From assembly GCA_002840905.1 (NCBI GenBank), contig PHDD01000006.1, positions 134,910 through 198,909 on the forward strand: a stretch of DNA of 64,000 nucleotides. Reading direction: 5' to 3'. Below are positions 35,807 through 45,485 of this stretch, in pieces. The notes beneath the pieces are model-generated. The model saw nothing but the letters and a program-made list of their open reading frames with translations. It was not told the DNA's origin and searched no databases. Positions within the stretch are counted from its first letter, which is position 1; each line of letters begins with the position of its first letter. Source of the stretch: Bacteroidetes bacterium HGW-Bacteroidetes-4 (GTDB lineage Bacteria; Bacteroidota; Bacteroidia; Bacteroidales; SZUA-534). Made by a program: the position numbers and the translations under genes.

Positions 35807-36897
35807 GGTTTATTAATATTTATCTGGTTTTTATCTAAAGCAATGCTGATACTAAACACATGCGAATACCCGGCAATAGAAACATTTCCAACGTTGGTAA
35901 GGGCATAATCAATGCACAACTTTTTGTAACGAAAGCCCAAACCAATATTAGGTTGTAAGGTAGTGTGTTCGCCACTATCGTATTCTTTTTGCAGGTTATT
36001 TATCCCCGCTCGTAAAAAAACCATATTCTGGTAATGAACTTCAACCCCCATATGAGGATCAATGCTCAATAAATTGCTTTTAATTAATACATTTCTTTTA
36101 CCATCCGTGGTCGCATCAAGGTTAGCCTCGGCTAGCAATCCAAACTTTGGGCTGAGCTTGAATTCCCTTGCGGCACCAAAAACAAAACGGGGAAGGGTAA
36201 TTTCGCTGCTGTTTTCGGGAATTGCATTTCCGGTAAGTGTAAAAACGGAGGTCAATTCTTCAGTATTGAAACTCCAGGCATTATAGGTAGTTGTAATATC
36301 ACGGGCCATAAGTGCAAAATGCCATTGTTTCCAATGGTATTGCGCAGCCAGATCAATACCAAAACCCCAGGCACTGGCAAATGAACCGCCTATACGTCGA
36401 ATAATTTTTAAGTTTCCGCCCACAGCTAATCCTTCCACGGTCAAGCGCTTTGCGTATGAAAAAGTAATGGCATAATCGGCCACCGAGAATGATTGTATTC
36501 GGTCGAAACGTATATTTCCATCCTGATCGATAAGTTCTAAAGTGTTTGGAATGTTATCAACGCCAAATCGGATAAATGAAACGGCAAAAGCATTCGCTTC
36601 GTCGGTTTTGAATGCAAGGGCTCCAAAATCGTATTGAGCCAAACCCGAAAAGTATTCCGAGTGCATCAGTCCAATGTTGATTGGGTTTTCAAGTGCCGTA
36701 AGCCCTGCCGGATTCCAATAAACAGCCGTTATGTTTTCTGTTGTTGATACCACACTGTTGCCCATGGCAAAAGCCCTTGCCCCAACCCCTATGGCTAAAA
36801 ATTCATTGGAATATTTTGGTGTTGTTTGTGTCTTTCCTTCCTGAATAATTAACGCTTGCAGAGTAAAAATGAATAGTATGAATGTGCAGTTTCTCAA
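35803..36897 (-). CDS. porV2: PorV2-type outer-membrane protein of the T9SS
   Basis: Beta-barrel of the PorV/PorQ/FadL-like family. SNEFLAIGVGARAFAMGNSVVS at the mature N-terminus and TAVYWNPAGL are the usual signature of this family; the end carries paired strands. PorV is the outer-membrane shuttle that delivers cargo to PorU. The longest frame reaches 36939 (TTG) and has no ATG near its N-terminus. A second TTG at 36897 gives MRNCTFILFIFTLQ, a better signal peptide, so I place the start there (364 residues); the exact start is uncertain. Coupled to porU2 by a 4-base overlap. Confidence 0.82.
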   Translation of the reverse strand: MRNCTFILFIFTLQALIIQEGKTQTTPKYSNEFLAIGVGARAFAMGNSVVSTTENITAVYWNPAGLTALENPINIGLMHSEYFSGLAQYDFGALAFKTDEANAFAVSFIRFGVDNIPNTLELIDQDGNIRFDRIQSFSVADYAITFSYAKRLTVEGLAVGGNLKIIRRIGGSFASAWGFGIDLAAQYHWKQWHFALMARDITTTYNAWSFNTEELTSVFTLTGNAIPENSSEITLPRFVFGAAREFKLSPKFGLLAEANLDATTDGKRNVLIKSNLLSIDPHMGVEVHYQNMVFLRAGINNLQKEYDSGEHTTLQPNIGLGFRYKKLCIDYALTNVGNVSIAGYSHVFSISIALDKNQININKP

Positions 36898-36939
36898 GTG
36901 ATTGAACTTTTGTGGTAAAAATATAAAAATGGTCTGCAA

Positions 36940-37318
36940 CTCTGGTGTTGTTTGGTCAATAAATTTAACAGTACCATCAACTTTATTTGAAGCACCCTTT
37001 TTTATTATGTTTTGAATCCCTTTACGATGAATTTCACCCAGGGTTTATAAAAAGATTAATGTTGGTACATTAAGCTCAGGGTGGTATGCTACCTGCTTTT
37101 TTCTGAAAATTTTATTCATCCTGTACTTATTGTTTTTAAGGATAAAGACGAATTATTAAGCCTAACGCTTACCCAACAGCTTAAAACCTAATGTGTTTTT
37201 ATGCGTAAGATGCTTTTGGGTATAATTTTTGAATTCAATAAGCCCCAATTAAAAAAGCAAGGTAAAACAATAATCTTATTTATTTATCTAAAAGCTTTGT
37301 AAACCTTAAGTAATAACA
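36940..37318. other. Divergent intergenic region between porV2 and mltF
   Basis: About 380 bases, AT-rich, with no open frame of note. It must hold both divergent promoters, but I see no clean TAnnTTTG match at the right distance. No RNA gene, hairpin terminator or repeat stands out. Confidence 0.5.
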
Positions 37319-38743
37319 ATGAAGCAACTACTAAAAGCGTTACGACTGGTAGTATTAATCACCCTTATTTTGTTGGGTTATAATGCATGCAATCAAAGTC
37401 GGACAAAAAAAACATCAATGCCTCACGATTTACCTGACATAATGACTCGCGGCAAACTAATTGCCGTAACCGACTACAATTCATCCAGTTATTTTATTTA
37501 TCGGGGAGCGCCCATGGGTTACCAGTACGATATGTTGGAATTGCTGGCAAAGCATCTTGATGTAGATTTGGAGATAATTGTTGAGAATAACCTCGACAAA
37601 GCATTTGAGATGTTGCAACATAATGAATGCGACCTGATTGCCATGAGTTTGAATGTGACAAAAGATCGCCAGCAAAAAGTTAATTTTACCAAACCTATCG
37701 GGCAAACCAGGCAGGTTCTCGTACAGCGTAAACCCGAAAACTGGCAGGCAATGGCCGGGTACAATCTTGAAAACGAACTTATACGGAATCAATTGGATTT
37801 GTTAGGTAAAACCGTGCATGTTATGGCCAATTCTGCATTTGCCGAACGCCTGAAAAACCTTTCAGACGAAATGGGCGACACCATTCATATTGTTGAAAGT
37901 GAAAAGCTTGAAGTGGAACAATTAATTGCAAAAGTGGCAAAAGGCGAAATTGCCTACACCGTAGCCGATGAAAACGTGGCGCTACTTAATCAAACTTACT
38001 ATCCCAATATCGATGTGGCTACTGCAATTTCTTTTCCTCAAAATCAGGCCTGGGCGGTAAATAAAAAATCGCTAATTTGGCTCGATGAACTTAATAACTG
38101 GATTGAGCAAACCAATGGCAGTGCTTTGCATGCAGTTATTTACAATAAGTACTTTAAAGACATGAAGGCGCGCAGTCGAAGTGTGAGTCCTTACCTGTCG
38201 CTTAATAAAGGTCAGATTTCGGAATACGACAAATACATTAAAAAACACAGCAAATATATTGATTGGGACTGGCGTTTACTGGCCTCACTAATTTATCAGG
38301 AATCGCGTTTCAATCCTCAGGTTACTTCCTGGGCCGGTGCTTTTGGTTTAATGCAACTCATGCCCACAACAGCGCGCCGGTTTGGAGCAACACACAGCGG
38401 ATCGCCCGAAGAACATATCAAAGCCGGGGTAAAATTCATTAAGTGGATCGACAACCAATTGATCGATTCCATTCCCGATGTCGATGAACGGATAAAATTT
38501 ATTTTGGCGTCGTACAATGTGGGGCTGGGGCATGTGCTCGATGCCCGACGGCTTACCCAGGCACATGGCGGTAACCCAAATATCTGGGACAATCAGGTGG
38601 ATGAATTCCTGCGTAATAAATCGAATCCGGAGTACTACAACAGCGAATGGGTAAAATACGGTTATTGCCGGGGCGAGGAACCCTACAATTATGTAAAGGA
38701 AGTAGTGCGTCGCTATGAATTGTATAAACGGGTTATTCAGTAA
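37319..38743 (+). CDS. mltF: Membrane-bound lytic murein transglycosylase F
   Basis: Lipoprotein of 474 residues: signal with a lipobox-like GYNAC (Cys about 25). It has an extracellular solute-binding domain (about 40-275; GYQYDMLELLAKHL, MSLNVTKDRQQKVNFTKPIG) and a lysozyme-like SLT domain (about 310-465) with the catalytic Glu in LIYQESRFNP, then AFGLMQLMPTTA and NVGLGHVLDAR. This is the MltF architecture. It cleaves murein glycan strands with 1,6-anhydro formation, and the solute-binding domain probably regulates it. Anchored in the outer membrane. Confidence 0.95.
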   Translation: MKQLLKALRLVVLITLILLGYNACNQSRTKKTSMPHDLPDIMTRGKLIAVTDYNSSSYFIYRGAPMGYQYDMLELLAKHLDVDLEIIVENNLDKAFEMLQHNECDLIAMSLNVTKDRQQKVNFTKPIGQTRQVLVQRKPENWQAMAGYNLENELIRNQLDLLGKTVHVMANSAFAERLKNLSDEMGDTIHIVESEKLEVEQLIAKVAKGEIAYTVADENVALLNQTYYPNIDVATAISFPQNQAWAVNKKSLIWLDELNNWIEQTNGSALHAVIYNKYFKDMKARSRSVSPYLSLNKGQISEYDKYIKKHSKYIDWDWRLLASLIYQESRFNPQVTSWAGAFGLMQLMPTTARRFGATHSGSPEEHIKAGVKFIKWIDNQLIDSIPDVDERIKFILASYNVGLGHVLDARRLTQAHGGNPNIWDNQVDEFLRNKSNPEYYNSEWVKYGYCRGEEPYNYVKEVVRRYELYKRVIQ

Positions 38744-38855
38744 TCCACCTGCAGTCATCAGTTAACAATTTTGAATTTTATTTCTGATTCAGGGTTACCA
38801 ATACTTTGAAAAATCCGGGTTTATCTTACCGATACAGAAGGATGTTTTTGTCGGG

Positions 38856-38885
38856 TTGAAAAAGCCAAAATTCCACTTATCTTTG
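38856..38885 (+). promoter_or_regulatory. Complete Bacteroidota sigma-A promoter of gltX
   Basis: TTG (38856-38858), 19 bases, then TATCTTTG (38878-38885): both elements match the consensus with the ideal spacing. It ends 17 bases before the gltX ATG. This is the clearest promoter in the window. Confidence 0.75.
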
Positions 38886-38902
38886 CCAAAAATAAATAAA
38901 AA

Positions 38903-40426
38903 ATGAACGACAAACGAGTACGCGTGCGTTTTGCACCGAGCCCAACCGGGCCATTACACATGGGTGGTGTAAGAACCGCTTTGTTTAATTTTTTGTTCGC
39001 AAAAAAACAGGGGGGCGATTTTTTACTTCGCATCGAAGATACTGACCAAACCCGTTTTGTGCCGGGAGCCGAGGAGTACATTATGGAAAGCCTCGACTGG
39101 TGTGGCATTAAAGTGGACGAAGGCATCCGCGAAGGCGGAAAATATGGTCCCTACCGTCAATCGGAGCGACGGGAAATATATAAAAAATATGCCGACGAAC
39201 TGATTGCCAGTGGAAATGCCTATTATGCCTTCGATACGCCGGAAGCACTCGACGAACTCCGAAAAAAAGCCGAAGAAAATAAAGAAACCTTTACCTATAA
39301 TGCCGCTACCCGAAACGGGCTGGACAATTCCTTGCGCATGACACAAGCCGAGGTTGAACAAAAAATAGCATCGGGCAATAACTACGTTATTCGTTTTAAG
39401 ATGCCTGTTAATTATGAGGTGGTGATGACCGATATTATCCGGGGCGAGGTTCGGGTAAATACCGACACCCTCGATGACAAAGTATTATTTAAATCCGATG
39501 GGTTGCCTACCTATCATCTGGCCAATATTGTCGACGACCATTTAATGAAAATATCGCATGTTATCCGGGGCGAGGAATGGTTGCCCTCGCTGCCCTTACA
39601 TGTATTGCTTTATAGGGCGTTTGGCTGGGAAGACACCATGCCTGAATTTGCCCATTTGCCCTTGTTGTTAAAACCTACCGGAAACGGTAAGTTGAGCAAG
39701 CGCGATGGAGACAAAATGGGCTTCCCTGTATTTCCACTTTTTTGGAAATCGGCCGAGGGCGAAACGGCATCAGGTTACCGCGAAGAGGGATATTTTGCCA
39801 ACGCTTTTGTAAACCTTTTGGCTTTATTGGGCTGGAATCCGGGAACCGAACAGGAAATATTTACCCTGGACGAACTGATTACGTTGTTTTCGCTGGAGCG
39901 CGTCACCAAATCGGGGTCAAAGTTCGACCCTAAAAAAGCCGAATGGTTTAATCATCAATACATGATGCTTAAGTCCGATGCTGAATTGGCCACATTGTTT
40001 CAGCCTGTTTTAAACGAAAAAGGGATTGAAGTCGACAGCGCAAAGTTGATTCGTATTGTCGCTTTGATAAAAGAGCGGGCCAATTTTGTGAAAGATTTTT
40101 GGGATCAATCCTTCTTCTTTTTTCAAGCTCCGGTAAGTTATGATGAACAGGTGGTAAAAAAACGCTGGAAAAACGAAGTCCCTTCGCAAATAGCATCTAT
40201 TAAAGATGTAATTGCTAATGTAAGTGATTTTTCAGCGGCTCGGGCAAAAGCGGCTGTTTCGGCTCACATCGAAGAAAACGGCTGGGCTTTTGGTGCCATC
40301 ATGAATGCCTTGCGTTTGTGTGTGGTGGGTGCTGGTATGGGCCCCGATTTGTTCGAGATTATTGAGCTAATCGGCCAACAGGAAACGGTTTTGCGTATTG
40401 AGAAAGCCCTGGCGGTTTTAAAATAA
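38903..40426 (+). CDS. gltX: Glutamyl-tRNA synthetase
   Basis: Class I synthetase of 507 residues that charges tRNA-Glu. HIGH-type [28 protein letters not shown], the KLSKRDG loop matching KMSKS, and HQYMM with an anticodon-binding C-terminal domain. It has the long bacterial form. ATG start, preceded by a textbook promoter, followed by a 15-base-pair bidirectional terminator. Confidence 0.97.
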   Translation: MNDKRVRVRFAPSPTGPLHMGGVRTALFNFLFAKKQGGDFLLRIEDTDQTRFVPGAEEYIMESLDWCGIKVDEGIREGGKYGPYRQSERREIYKKYADELIASGNAYYAFDTPEALDELRKKAEENKETFTYNAATRNGLDNSLRMTQAEVEQKIASGNNYVIRFKMPVNYEVVMTDIIRGEVRVNTDTLDDKVLFKSDGLPTYHLANIVDDHLMKISHVIRGEEWLPSLPLHVLLYRAFGWEDTMPEFAHLPLLLKPTGNGKLSKRDGDKMGFPVFPLFWKSAEGETASGYREEGYFANAFVNLLALLGWNPGTEQEIFTLDELITLFSLERVTKSGSKFDPKKAEWFNHQYMMLKSDAELATLFQPVLNEKGIEVDSAKLIRIVALIKERANFVKDFWDQSFFFFQAPVSYDEQVVKKRWKNEVPSQIASIKDVIANVSDFSAARAKAAVSAHIEENGWAFGAIMNALRLCVVGAGMGPDLFEIIELIGQQETVLRIEKALAVLK

Positions 40427-40440
40427 TAAATTCAAATAGA

Positions 40441-40480
40441 ATAAAAGATGCCGATCCAGTTTTGAATCGGCATCTTTTAT
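40441..40480. terminator. Bidirectional terminator between gltX and the KAS III-SDR genes
   Basis: Perfect 15-base arms, ATAAAAGATGCCGAT (40441-40455) and its complement (40466-40480), around a 10-base loop. The outer A/T bases supply T runs on both strands. It lies directly after gltX and directly beside the stop codon of the converging gene. Confidence 0.8.
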
Positions 40481-42331
40481 TTAAATATCCACTTCCAGCT
40501 GGTACCCGTCGCGGCGAACCACCATGGCATTTTCATAAGTGTGCCTGGCTCCTTCAACCTTGGGAATGTATAGGGAACTTACAATTCGTTCAGCAGTCTT
40601 GTCAATTTCTAAAGGTTTTTCCTGTCCTATTTCAACGGCAAACTGATAGAGGGCCTTAGAGTCGATATTCCGAAGCATTCCCCCGTTTAAAATTCCGGGT
40701 TGGTACCATACCAAATAGTTTTTGGCTTTATAAATTTCGCCTGACATGCTGGCCATTACCCCGTGCAGGCTTCGTTTAGCCGAAATAAACGGATGAATTT
40801 CAGGAACATTAACGTCTTCAGCCGCAGCCCCGACAAACACGGCCGAACCTTTAAAACGCGGGAATATGGCTTTAAAAATCTGAAGCGGGGCGTAGTGATT
40901 TACTCGGCCGACTTTTCCTGGTTTTAAACTCATTAAAACTCCGGCAGCATTCACAAAATGCCGATAACTTTTATTCTGACCGGCTAAAAGGGTTACCATG
41001 GCATCGACCTCATCGGGAATATTAAAGTCCGCCTTTATTAAAGTAACCTGCAATCCTTTTGCTTCGGCTTCTGTTTTTAATGCATCAACAACGGCCTTGT
41101 TGCGGTTGTAATGCAGAATCAGATTCGAGCCTCGCTTTATTAATTCAGTAGTAATGGAAGAACCCAGGGTTCCGCTAGCTCCCAGAACTAATGTGTTTGC
41201 ACCTTTTAAATCGTTTGTATAGAGGTAGTCCGTTTTTAGCTTTTGGTATTTTTCATCGGGTACTAAATAGGTAAAAGCGCCATAATTACCACCTACTCCG
41301 GCCATGGGACTAAGTATTTTCATTCCGGGTTTTAGGCGATTTTGTTCACACATCATAGAAAAAGCCAAAGGAACAGTAGCCCCCGACACGTTTCCAAATT
41401 CATGTTGGGCTTCCAGGTAAAGTTTTTCCAGAGGAAGACCTAAGCTTTTTGCCGCAGGATAAAGAATAGCGTTGCCTGTTTGGTGTGGAACGCACAGGTC
41501 AATTTCATTGGATTTCCAACCTGTTTTTTTCAATGCTTTTATCGATGCCTCGGGAATATTTGTGGCTGCACGATCCTTTATGAGTGAATCGTCCATATAC
41601 AGGTTCCAGTATTTATCTACACCTACAAAATCTATCATCTGCATGTCATGATAATTGTTCACTTCGAGAACACCACAGGCCCGTTCGGTTTCAATACGCG
41701 AAAGAATTACAGCTGCTGCACCATCGGCAAACGTGACAAAGGGTACGAATTTAACCCGTTGCGTTAAAAACGATGACATGGTTTCAGCATGTGCAATAAC
41801 CAGGTGTTTGGCTTCGGGATGTACTTTAAAGTACTCAATGGCCCGCTCCAGATTGATGTTAAAACCGGCACAGCCGCTGGTAAGGGAGAAAGCCGGTGTG
41901 AAATTCTTAAATCCCACAAAGTGTGACTTAATGGATGCGGCCAATCCCGGGGCTTTTTGATTGGGTGAAACAGTACTCACAAACCAGGCATCAATCTGAT
42001 TGGGGTAAATACCGCTGTTTTTAAGGGCCTTTTCAACTGCCTGAACACCTAATTCCAAAGAGGTTTCAGCATAATATAGTTTTTTAATCGTTGGCGGGAA
42101 AGGAGTGACGTGCCAGCGGTTTTTGAATCCCATTTTTTCACGCACAAAATAGTCGAATGGACCAATGTCGGGATTCTTTTCCAGATAAGTCTGATAATCT
42201 TTGTTTTTAGCCATTCGGTTTTCATCGAATCCACGTAAAAAACCTTTTCGTAGGGCGTCAGCAATAAATTCGTTGCTGATGCTGAATTTGCCTGCGGCAT
42301 GTCCGAATCCTGAAAATATATAACTGTTCAT
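40481..42331 (-). CDS. KAS III-SDR fusion protein, copy with an inactive-looking SDR domain
   Basis: Protein of 616 residues. Residues about 1-360 are a beta-ketoacyl-ACP synthase III (FabH-like) with the triad Cys154 (LTSGCAGFNI), His283 (VPHQTGNAI) and Asn314 (EFGNVSGATV). After a short linker, residues about 375-616 are a short-chain dehydrogenase with GASGTLG (384-390), NAAG, and the active-site Lys519. The Ser and Tyr of the SDR triad are replaced: Ala502 and Phe515 (FISAK instead of YxxxK). Paralog of the next gene, colinear from MNSYIFSGFG to the tail MVVRRDGY. It may condense and present an acyl chain but not reduce it (inference). Substrate unknown. Lies 89 bases after its paralog. 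Confidence 0.85.
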   Translation of the reverse strand: MNSYIFSGFGHAAGKFSISNEFIADALRKGFLRGFDENRMAKNKDYQTYLEKNPDIGPFDYFVREKMGFKNRWHVTPFPPTIKKLYYAETSLELGVQAVEKALKNSGIYPNQIDAWFVSTVSPNQKAPGLAASIKSHFVGFKNFTPAFSLTSGCAGFNINLERAIEYFKVHPEAKHLVIAHAETMSSFLTQRVKFVPFVTFADGAAAVILSRIETERACGVLEVNNYHDMQMIDFVGVDKYWNLYMDDSLIKDRAATNIPEASIKALKKTGWKSNEIDLCVPHQTGNAILYPAAKSLGLPLEKLYLEAQHEFGNVSGATVPLAFSMMCEQNRLKPGMKILSPMAGVGGNYGAFTYLVPDEKYQKLKTDYLYTNDLKGANTLVLGASGTLGSSITTELIKRGSNLILHYNRNKAVVDALKTEAEAKGLQVTLIKADFNIPDEVDAMVTLLAGQNKSYRHFVNAAGVLMSLKPGKVGRVNHYAPLQIFKAIFPRFKGSAVFVGAAAEDVNVPEIHPFISAKRSLHGVMASMSGEIYKAKNYLVWYQPGILNGGMLRNIDSKALYQFAVEIGQEKPLEIDKTAERIVSSLYIPKVEGARHTYENAMVVRRDGYQLEVDI

Positions 42332-42420
42332 GTCTTTTTATTTAATTCTGCAATCTTAACTATATAAACTTCAACGGGTAATTTTTTTTTTAATTCATGA
42401 TTAACCGCCAAGTGTGCCCT

Positions 42421-44274
42421 TTAGTAATTTGTATATCCATCTTTTCGCACCATTAAAACGCCGTCGTATTCGCTACGTACATTGGCTACCTTGGGAATGT
42501 ACAGCGATTTTACCATTCGTTGGGCTATGTGTTTTAGCGGGATAAGCTTTTTTTGTCCCACGGCAAACATCGATGCATCAATTTGCGACTGGTTTAACAC
42601 CTCGGTCATTCCGCCATCGATGGTTCCGGGAATATAAAACACCGTTTTAATACGTGGATGTTGCAAGCGGGCAAAAGCAGCAGCAAAACCATACAATCCA
42701 CGCTTTGACGAAACATACGACGACGAACCGCTGAATTGTGCATCCTGAGCTATTGAGCCGGTAAACAATACGGTTTCGCTAATAATGGGAGCCAGTTCCT
42801 CGGTTAATTTAGCCGTATGAGTAAAGTTTACCTTATCAACCCGCTGTATTTCCTCACCCGAAACTTCAGAACCTTTACTTAAACTTCCGGTAATGGCTAC
42901 AGTGTGTACCAAATAATTTAGCTCAGGAACCAGGTCTTTTACGGTTTTCACCAGGTTGTCAATGGCATCGTTATTGGCAAAATCAGCCTGAATAATCTGG
43001 TGGTAAAGCAAGGGGTTTTCGAGTGATTGTTTAACCCATTCGGCTTTTTCCTGATTGGAATTGTAATGCAACAAAACGCGACAACCTTTTTGAGCTAACT
43101 GACGGGCAATTTCGCCGCCTAAACCACCGGTACATCCGGTAACCAAAGCCGTTTTTCCTTTTAGGTCGTCATTTTTTGGTGTAAATCTATTGAAACAGGG
43201 AACAATATAGGAGAATCCGCCCAACTCTCCACCCAAACCGGTTACCGAGGTAATAATCTTATCCCCGGGATTTAATCGATGTTTTTGTTTCAAATAAGCC
43301 AGGCTGGCAGGAACTGAACCTCCAGAAAGGTTTCCATAATCGAGCTGAATTTCCTGAAAAACCTTTTTCTTGTCGAACTTTAAGAGCCCTCCGGCTTCAT
43401 GTACAATGGCATTACCTGTTTGATGGGGAATAAATAAATCAGTTGTTTCAACGGTCCAGCCTTCTTTTTCCATGAGTTCTGAAGCGGCTTTAACAATATT
43501 AGGTACGGCGCGGTTTTTTACCCGTCGGGGCTCCATAATCAGGTTCCCATCGCGATCGGCTCCCAAAAAGTCAATCATTGCCAGGTCTTCGTAATTGACC
43601 ACATTTAAAATGCCTTCTTTTTGTTCCGATTGATGCCGGCTGATGATGGTTGCAGCGGCACCATCGCCAAAGGTGGTGAAAGGAACAAAGTCGCGTTCTT
43701 CGAGAAGTAAAGCGCTCATTACCTCGGTATGCGCCACTAGTACATGATCGAATTCTGGATGATTTTTTAGAAAGTTGATAGCCCGTTCCACATTAATGTT
43801 AAAACCCACACAAGCTGAGGTGGTAGTCATGGTTTCGGTGTGGTTATCGAGGCGGGTAAAAAAACATTTGGCAGTTTCAGCGGTTCCTGGTGCCATTTCG
43901 TGTGGTGTTGCCGAACTCACCATCCAGGCACCAATGTCGTCGGGGTGAACCCCAGAGTCGTCGAACGCCTGGTGAATGGCATCGACCAATAAATCGAGTG
44001 TATTTTGGGCTACTTTATAACTTTCTTCGCGCGGAGGAAAGGGAACTACATGAAACCGGCGCCGGAAACCCATCATGTGTTCGGCCATGTATTCAAAAGG
44101 TGTTAAATTAGGATTCTCCTGATGTAGCGATTGAAATTTTTCGGAATGTCGGATGCGTTCTTCATCAAGGCCTTCAAAAAAACCGTCTTTAATCGCTTTT
44201 TCAATGTCGGCATTGGTTACCGGATAGGTTCCGGTTACAAAACCAAATCCGCTAAAAATATAATTCTGGTACAT
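42421..44274 (-). CDS. KAS III-SDR fusion protein, copy with complete SDR triad
   Basis: Protein of 617 residues from the ATG at 44274 (MYQNYIFSGFG), chosen because it aligns with the start of its paralog; the open frame continues upstream but with no homology. The KAS III part has Cys155 (TTSACVGFNI), His284 (IPHQTGNAI) and Asn315 (DYGNLSGGSV). The SDR part has TGCTGGLG (379-386), Ser507, Tyr520 and Lys524 (YVSSK), so it could condense acyl-CoA or ACP with malonyl-ACP and reduce the ketone in one chain. This is an unusual fusion of FabH- and FabG-type activities. No ACP, acyltransferase or other fatty-acid gene lies near. The pathway is unknown; an unusual lipid starter is a guess. Confidence 0.87.
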   Translation of the reverse strand: MYQNYIFSGFGFVTGTYPVTNADIEKAIKDGFFEGLDEERIRHSEKFQSLHQENPNLTPFEYMAEHMMGFRRRFHVVPFPPREESYKVAQNTLDLLVDAIHQAFDDSGVHPDDIGAWMVSSATPHEMAPGTAETAKCFFTRLDNHTETMTTTSACVGFNINVERAINFLKNHPEFDHVLVAHTEVMSALLLEERDFVPFTTFGDGAAATIISRHQSEQKEGILNVVNYEDLAMIDFLGADRDGNLIMEPRRVKNRAVPNIVKAASELMEKEGWTVETTDLFIPHQTGNAIVHEAGGLLKFDKKKVFQEIQLDYGNLSGGSVPASLAYLKQKHRLNPGDKIITSVTGLGGELGGFSYIVPCFNRFTPKNDDLKGKTALVTGCTGGLGGEIARQLAQKGCRVLLHYNSNQEKAEWVKQSLENPLLYHQIIQADFANNDAIDNLVKTVKDLVPELNYLVHTVAITGSLSKGSEVSGEEIQRVDKVNFTHTAKLTEELAPIISETVLFTGSIAQDAQFSGSSSYVSSKRGLYGFAAAFARLQHPRIKTVFYIPGTIDGGMTEVLNQSQIDASMFAVGQKKLIPLKHIAQRMVKSLYIPKVANVRSEYDGVLMVRKDGYTNY

Positions 44275-44589
44275 ATACTCAGCATTTTTAAATAAAAAAG
44301 TAAATATAGGCTTAATCCTTTTTTTTGAAGAAAATATTTGCAGAAGTTGTAGCAAAATATGGCAAATAAGATGACTTATACGTATTTTTTGTTAAAGGGG
44401 GTCTTTTGTTCAAACTATGGTGAAGGATTAGAGGTTCTTTTAGCTATTAATTCCTATTAAATAATTCATTTATCTTAAAGAGTTAAAACAAAATGTTTGA
44501 TGGAGTGGTGAAAATTATTTAATTTCGGTCATCCAATTTTCTACCGAAAAAAGTAAAAGTTTTAATTAAGCAGACTAAACCTAAAAGCA
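44275..44589. other. Intergenic region between the KAS III-SDR gene and the CBM48 gene
   Basis: About 315 AT-rich bases between divergent genes. It holds one inverted repeat, TTTCGGT (44523-44529) and ACCGAAA (44543-44549), 40 bases before the CBM48 ATG, possibly an operator. No clear TAnnTTTG element at the right distance on either side. Confidence 0.4.
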
Positions 44590-44892
44590 ATGATAAAAAA
44601 AGACTATTTAAAAACTAAGCCGTTATGCAAAGTTACCTTTAAACTATCGGGTAATATTACAGGCGAAGCAACTCAGGTTAACTTAGTTGGCGATTTTAAT
44701 GATTGGGATCCCAAAGCTACCTCAATGAAAAAACTAAAAGGAGGCGATTTTACCGTCACGGTTAACTTACCCATCGATAAAAATTATCAATTCAAGTATC
44801 TTGTTGACGGAAATACCTGGGTTAACGACGACCTGGCCGATAAGTATGTACCCAACAATATCGATGGCGACAATTCTGTTGTGGTAGTATAA
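44590..44892 (+). CDS. Small CBM48 / isoamylase early-set domain protein
   Basis: Protein of 100 residues, no signal peptide, that is almost wholly a glycogen-binding type CBM48 domain: VTFKLSG, VNLVGDFNDWDPKATSMKKL, FTVTVNLP, YQFKYLVDG. The GDFNDWDP block matches AMPK beta and branching-enzyme modules. It is cytoplasmic and may bind glycogen or another alpha-glucan. Such stand-alone domains are known in Bacteroidota, but their function is unclear. No glycogen enzyme is nearby. Confidence 0.85.
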   Translation: MIKKDYLKTKPLCKVTFKLSGNITGEATQVNLVGDFNDWDPKATSMKKLKGGDFTVTVNLPIDKNYQFKYLVDGNTWVNDDLADKYVPNNIDGDNSVVVV

Positions 44893-45012
44893 GATAAAAG
44901 TATTTTTAGTACCTGATTAATCCATTGGGAATTTTCCTTTTCTGAAAAGCATTCCAAAACAATAAGCTGCCAATATTGTAGTAGCAGTATGTTGGTTTTA
45001 AATTTTTGAAAA

Positions 45013-45468
45013 GTGAGAAATTCGTTGTTTTATGCCATCCTGATTTTATTGTTTTGGGCCGGATTTGTTAGTGCCATAAGTTTTATGGAAGCCTGGTTAA
45101 AGTTTCGTGCTCCCGGTGTAAACTTATCGGTTGGATTGAGCATTGGTAGTTTAATTTTTACTGCTTTAAACCGGGTTGAGTGGGTTTTGTTGTTGTTGTT
45201 TTTAATTTGCACTTTACGCTTGTTCAGTAAAAAGCATCCTGTTTTTTTGTTTGTTTCCGGGTCAATCCTGCTTATTTTGCTTCTTCAAACTTTTTACTGG
45301 CTACCCGTTTTGGTCGAAAGAGCTAATCAGATTATGACGGGAATAGAGGTTGGTAAATCAGCAGTTCACTTTTTTTATATTGCCGCCGAATTCATAAAAG
45401 TAAATTTTTTATTGCTTTTGGCTTTTTATTTTAAAAAGCAACTTTTTGAGCGGCCGGGTACCCGGTAA
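45013..45468 (+). CDS. Membrane protein of unknown function
   Basis: Protein of 151 residues with four predicted membrane helices (about 5-25, 45-70, 75-95, 115-140). The FVSAISFMEAWLKFRAPGV segment and LNRVEWVLLLLFL helix look like a conserved Bacteroidota membrane family that I cannot name. The start is GTG at 45013; no ATG lies near. It ends 17 bases before the converging porQ stop; CCGGGTACCCGG near the end is a palindrome of no evident role. Confidence 0.72.
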   Translation: MRNSLFYAILILLFWAGFVSAISFMEAWLKFRAPGVNLSVGLSIGSLIFTALNRVEWVLLLLFLICTLRLFSKKHPVFLFVSGSILLILLLQTFYWLPVLVERANQIMTGIEVGKSAVHFFYIAAEFIKVNFLLLLAFYFKKQLFERPGTR

Positions 45469-45485
45469 CCCAAAACTTAAACGGT

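Noticed and set aside
40481-44274. Polyketide synthase locus
   Set aside because: No acyltransferase or ACP domain is present in the fusions or neighbours; each protein is only a KAS III with an SDR.
45455-45466. CCGGGTACCCGG palindrome as a terminator
   Set aside because: It lies in the end of a coding frame, has no real loop and no T tract.
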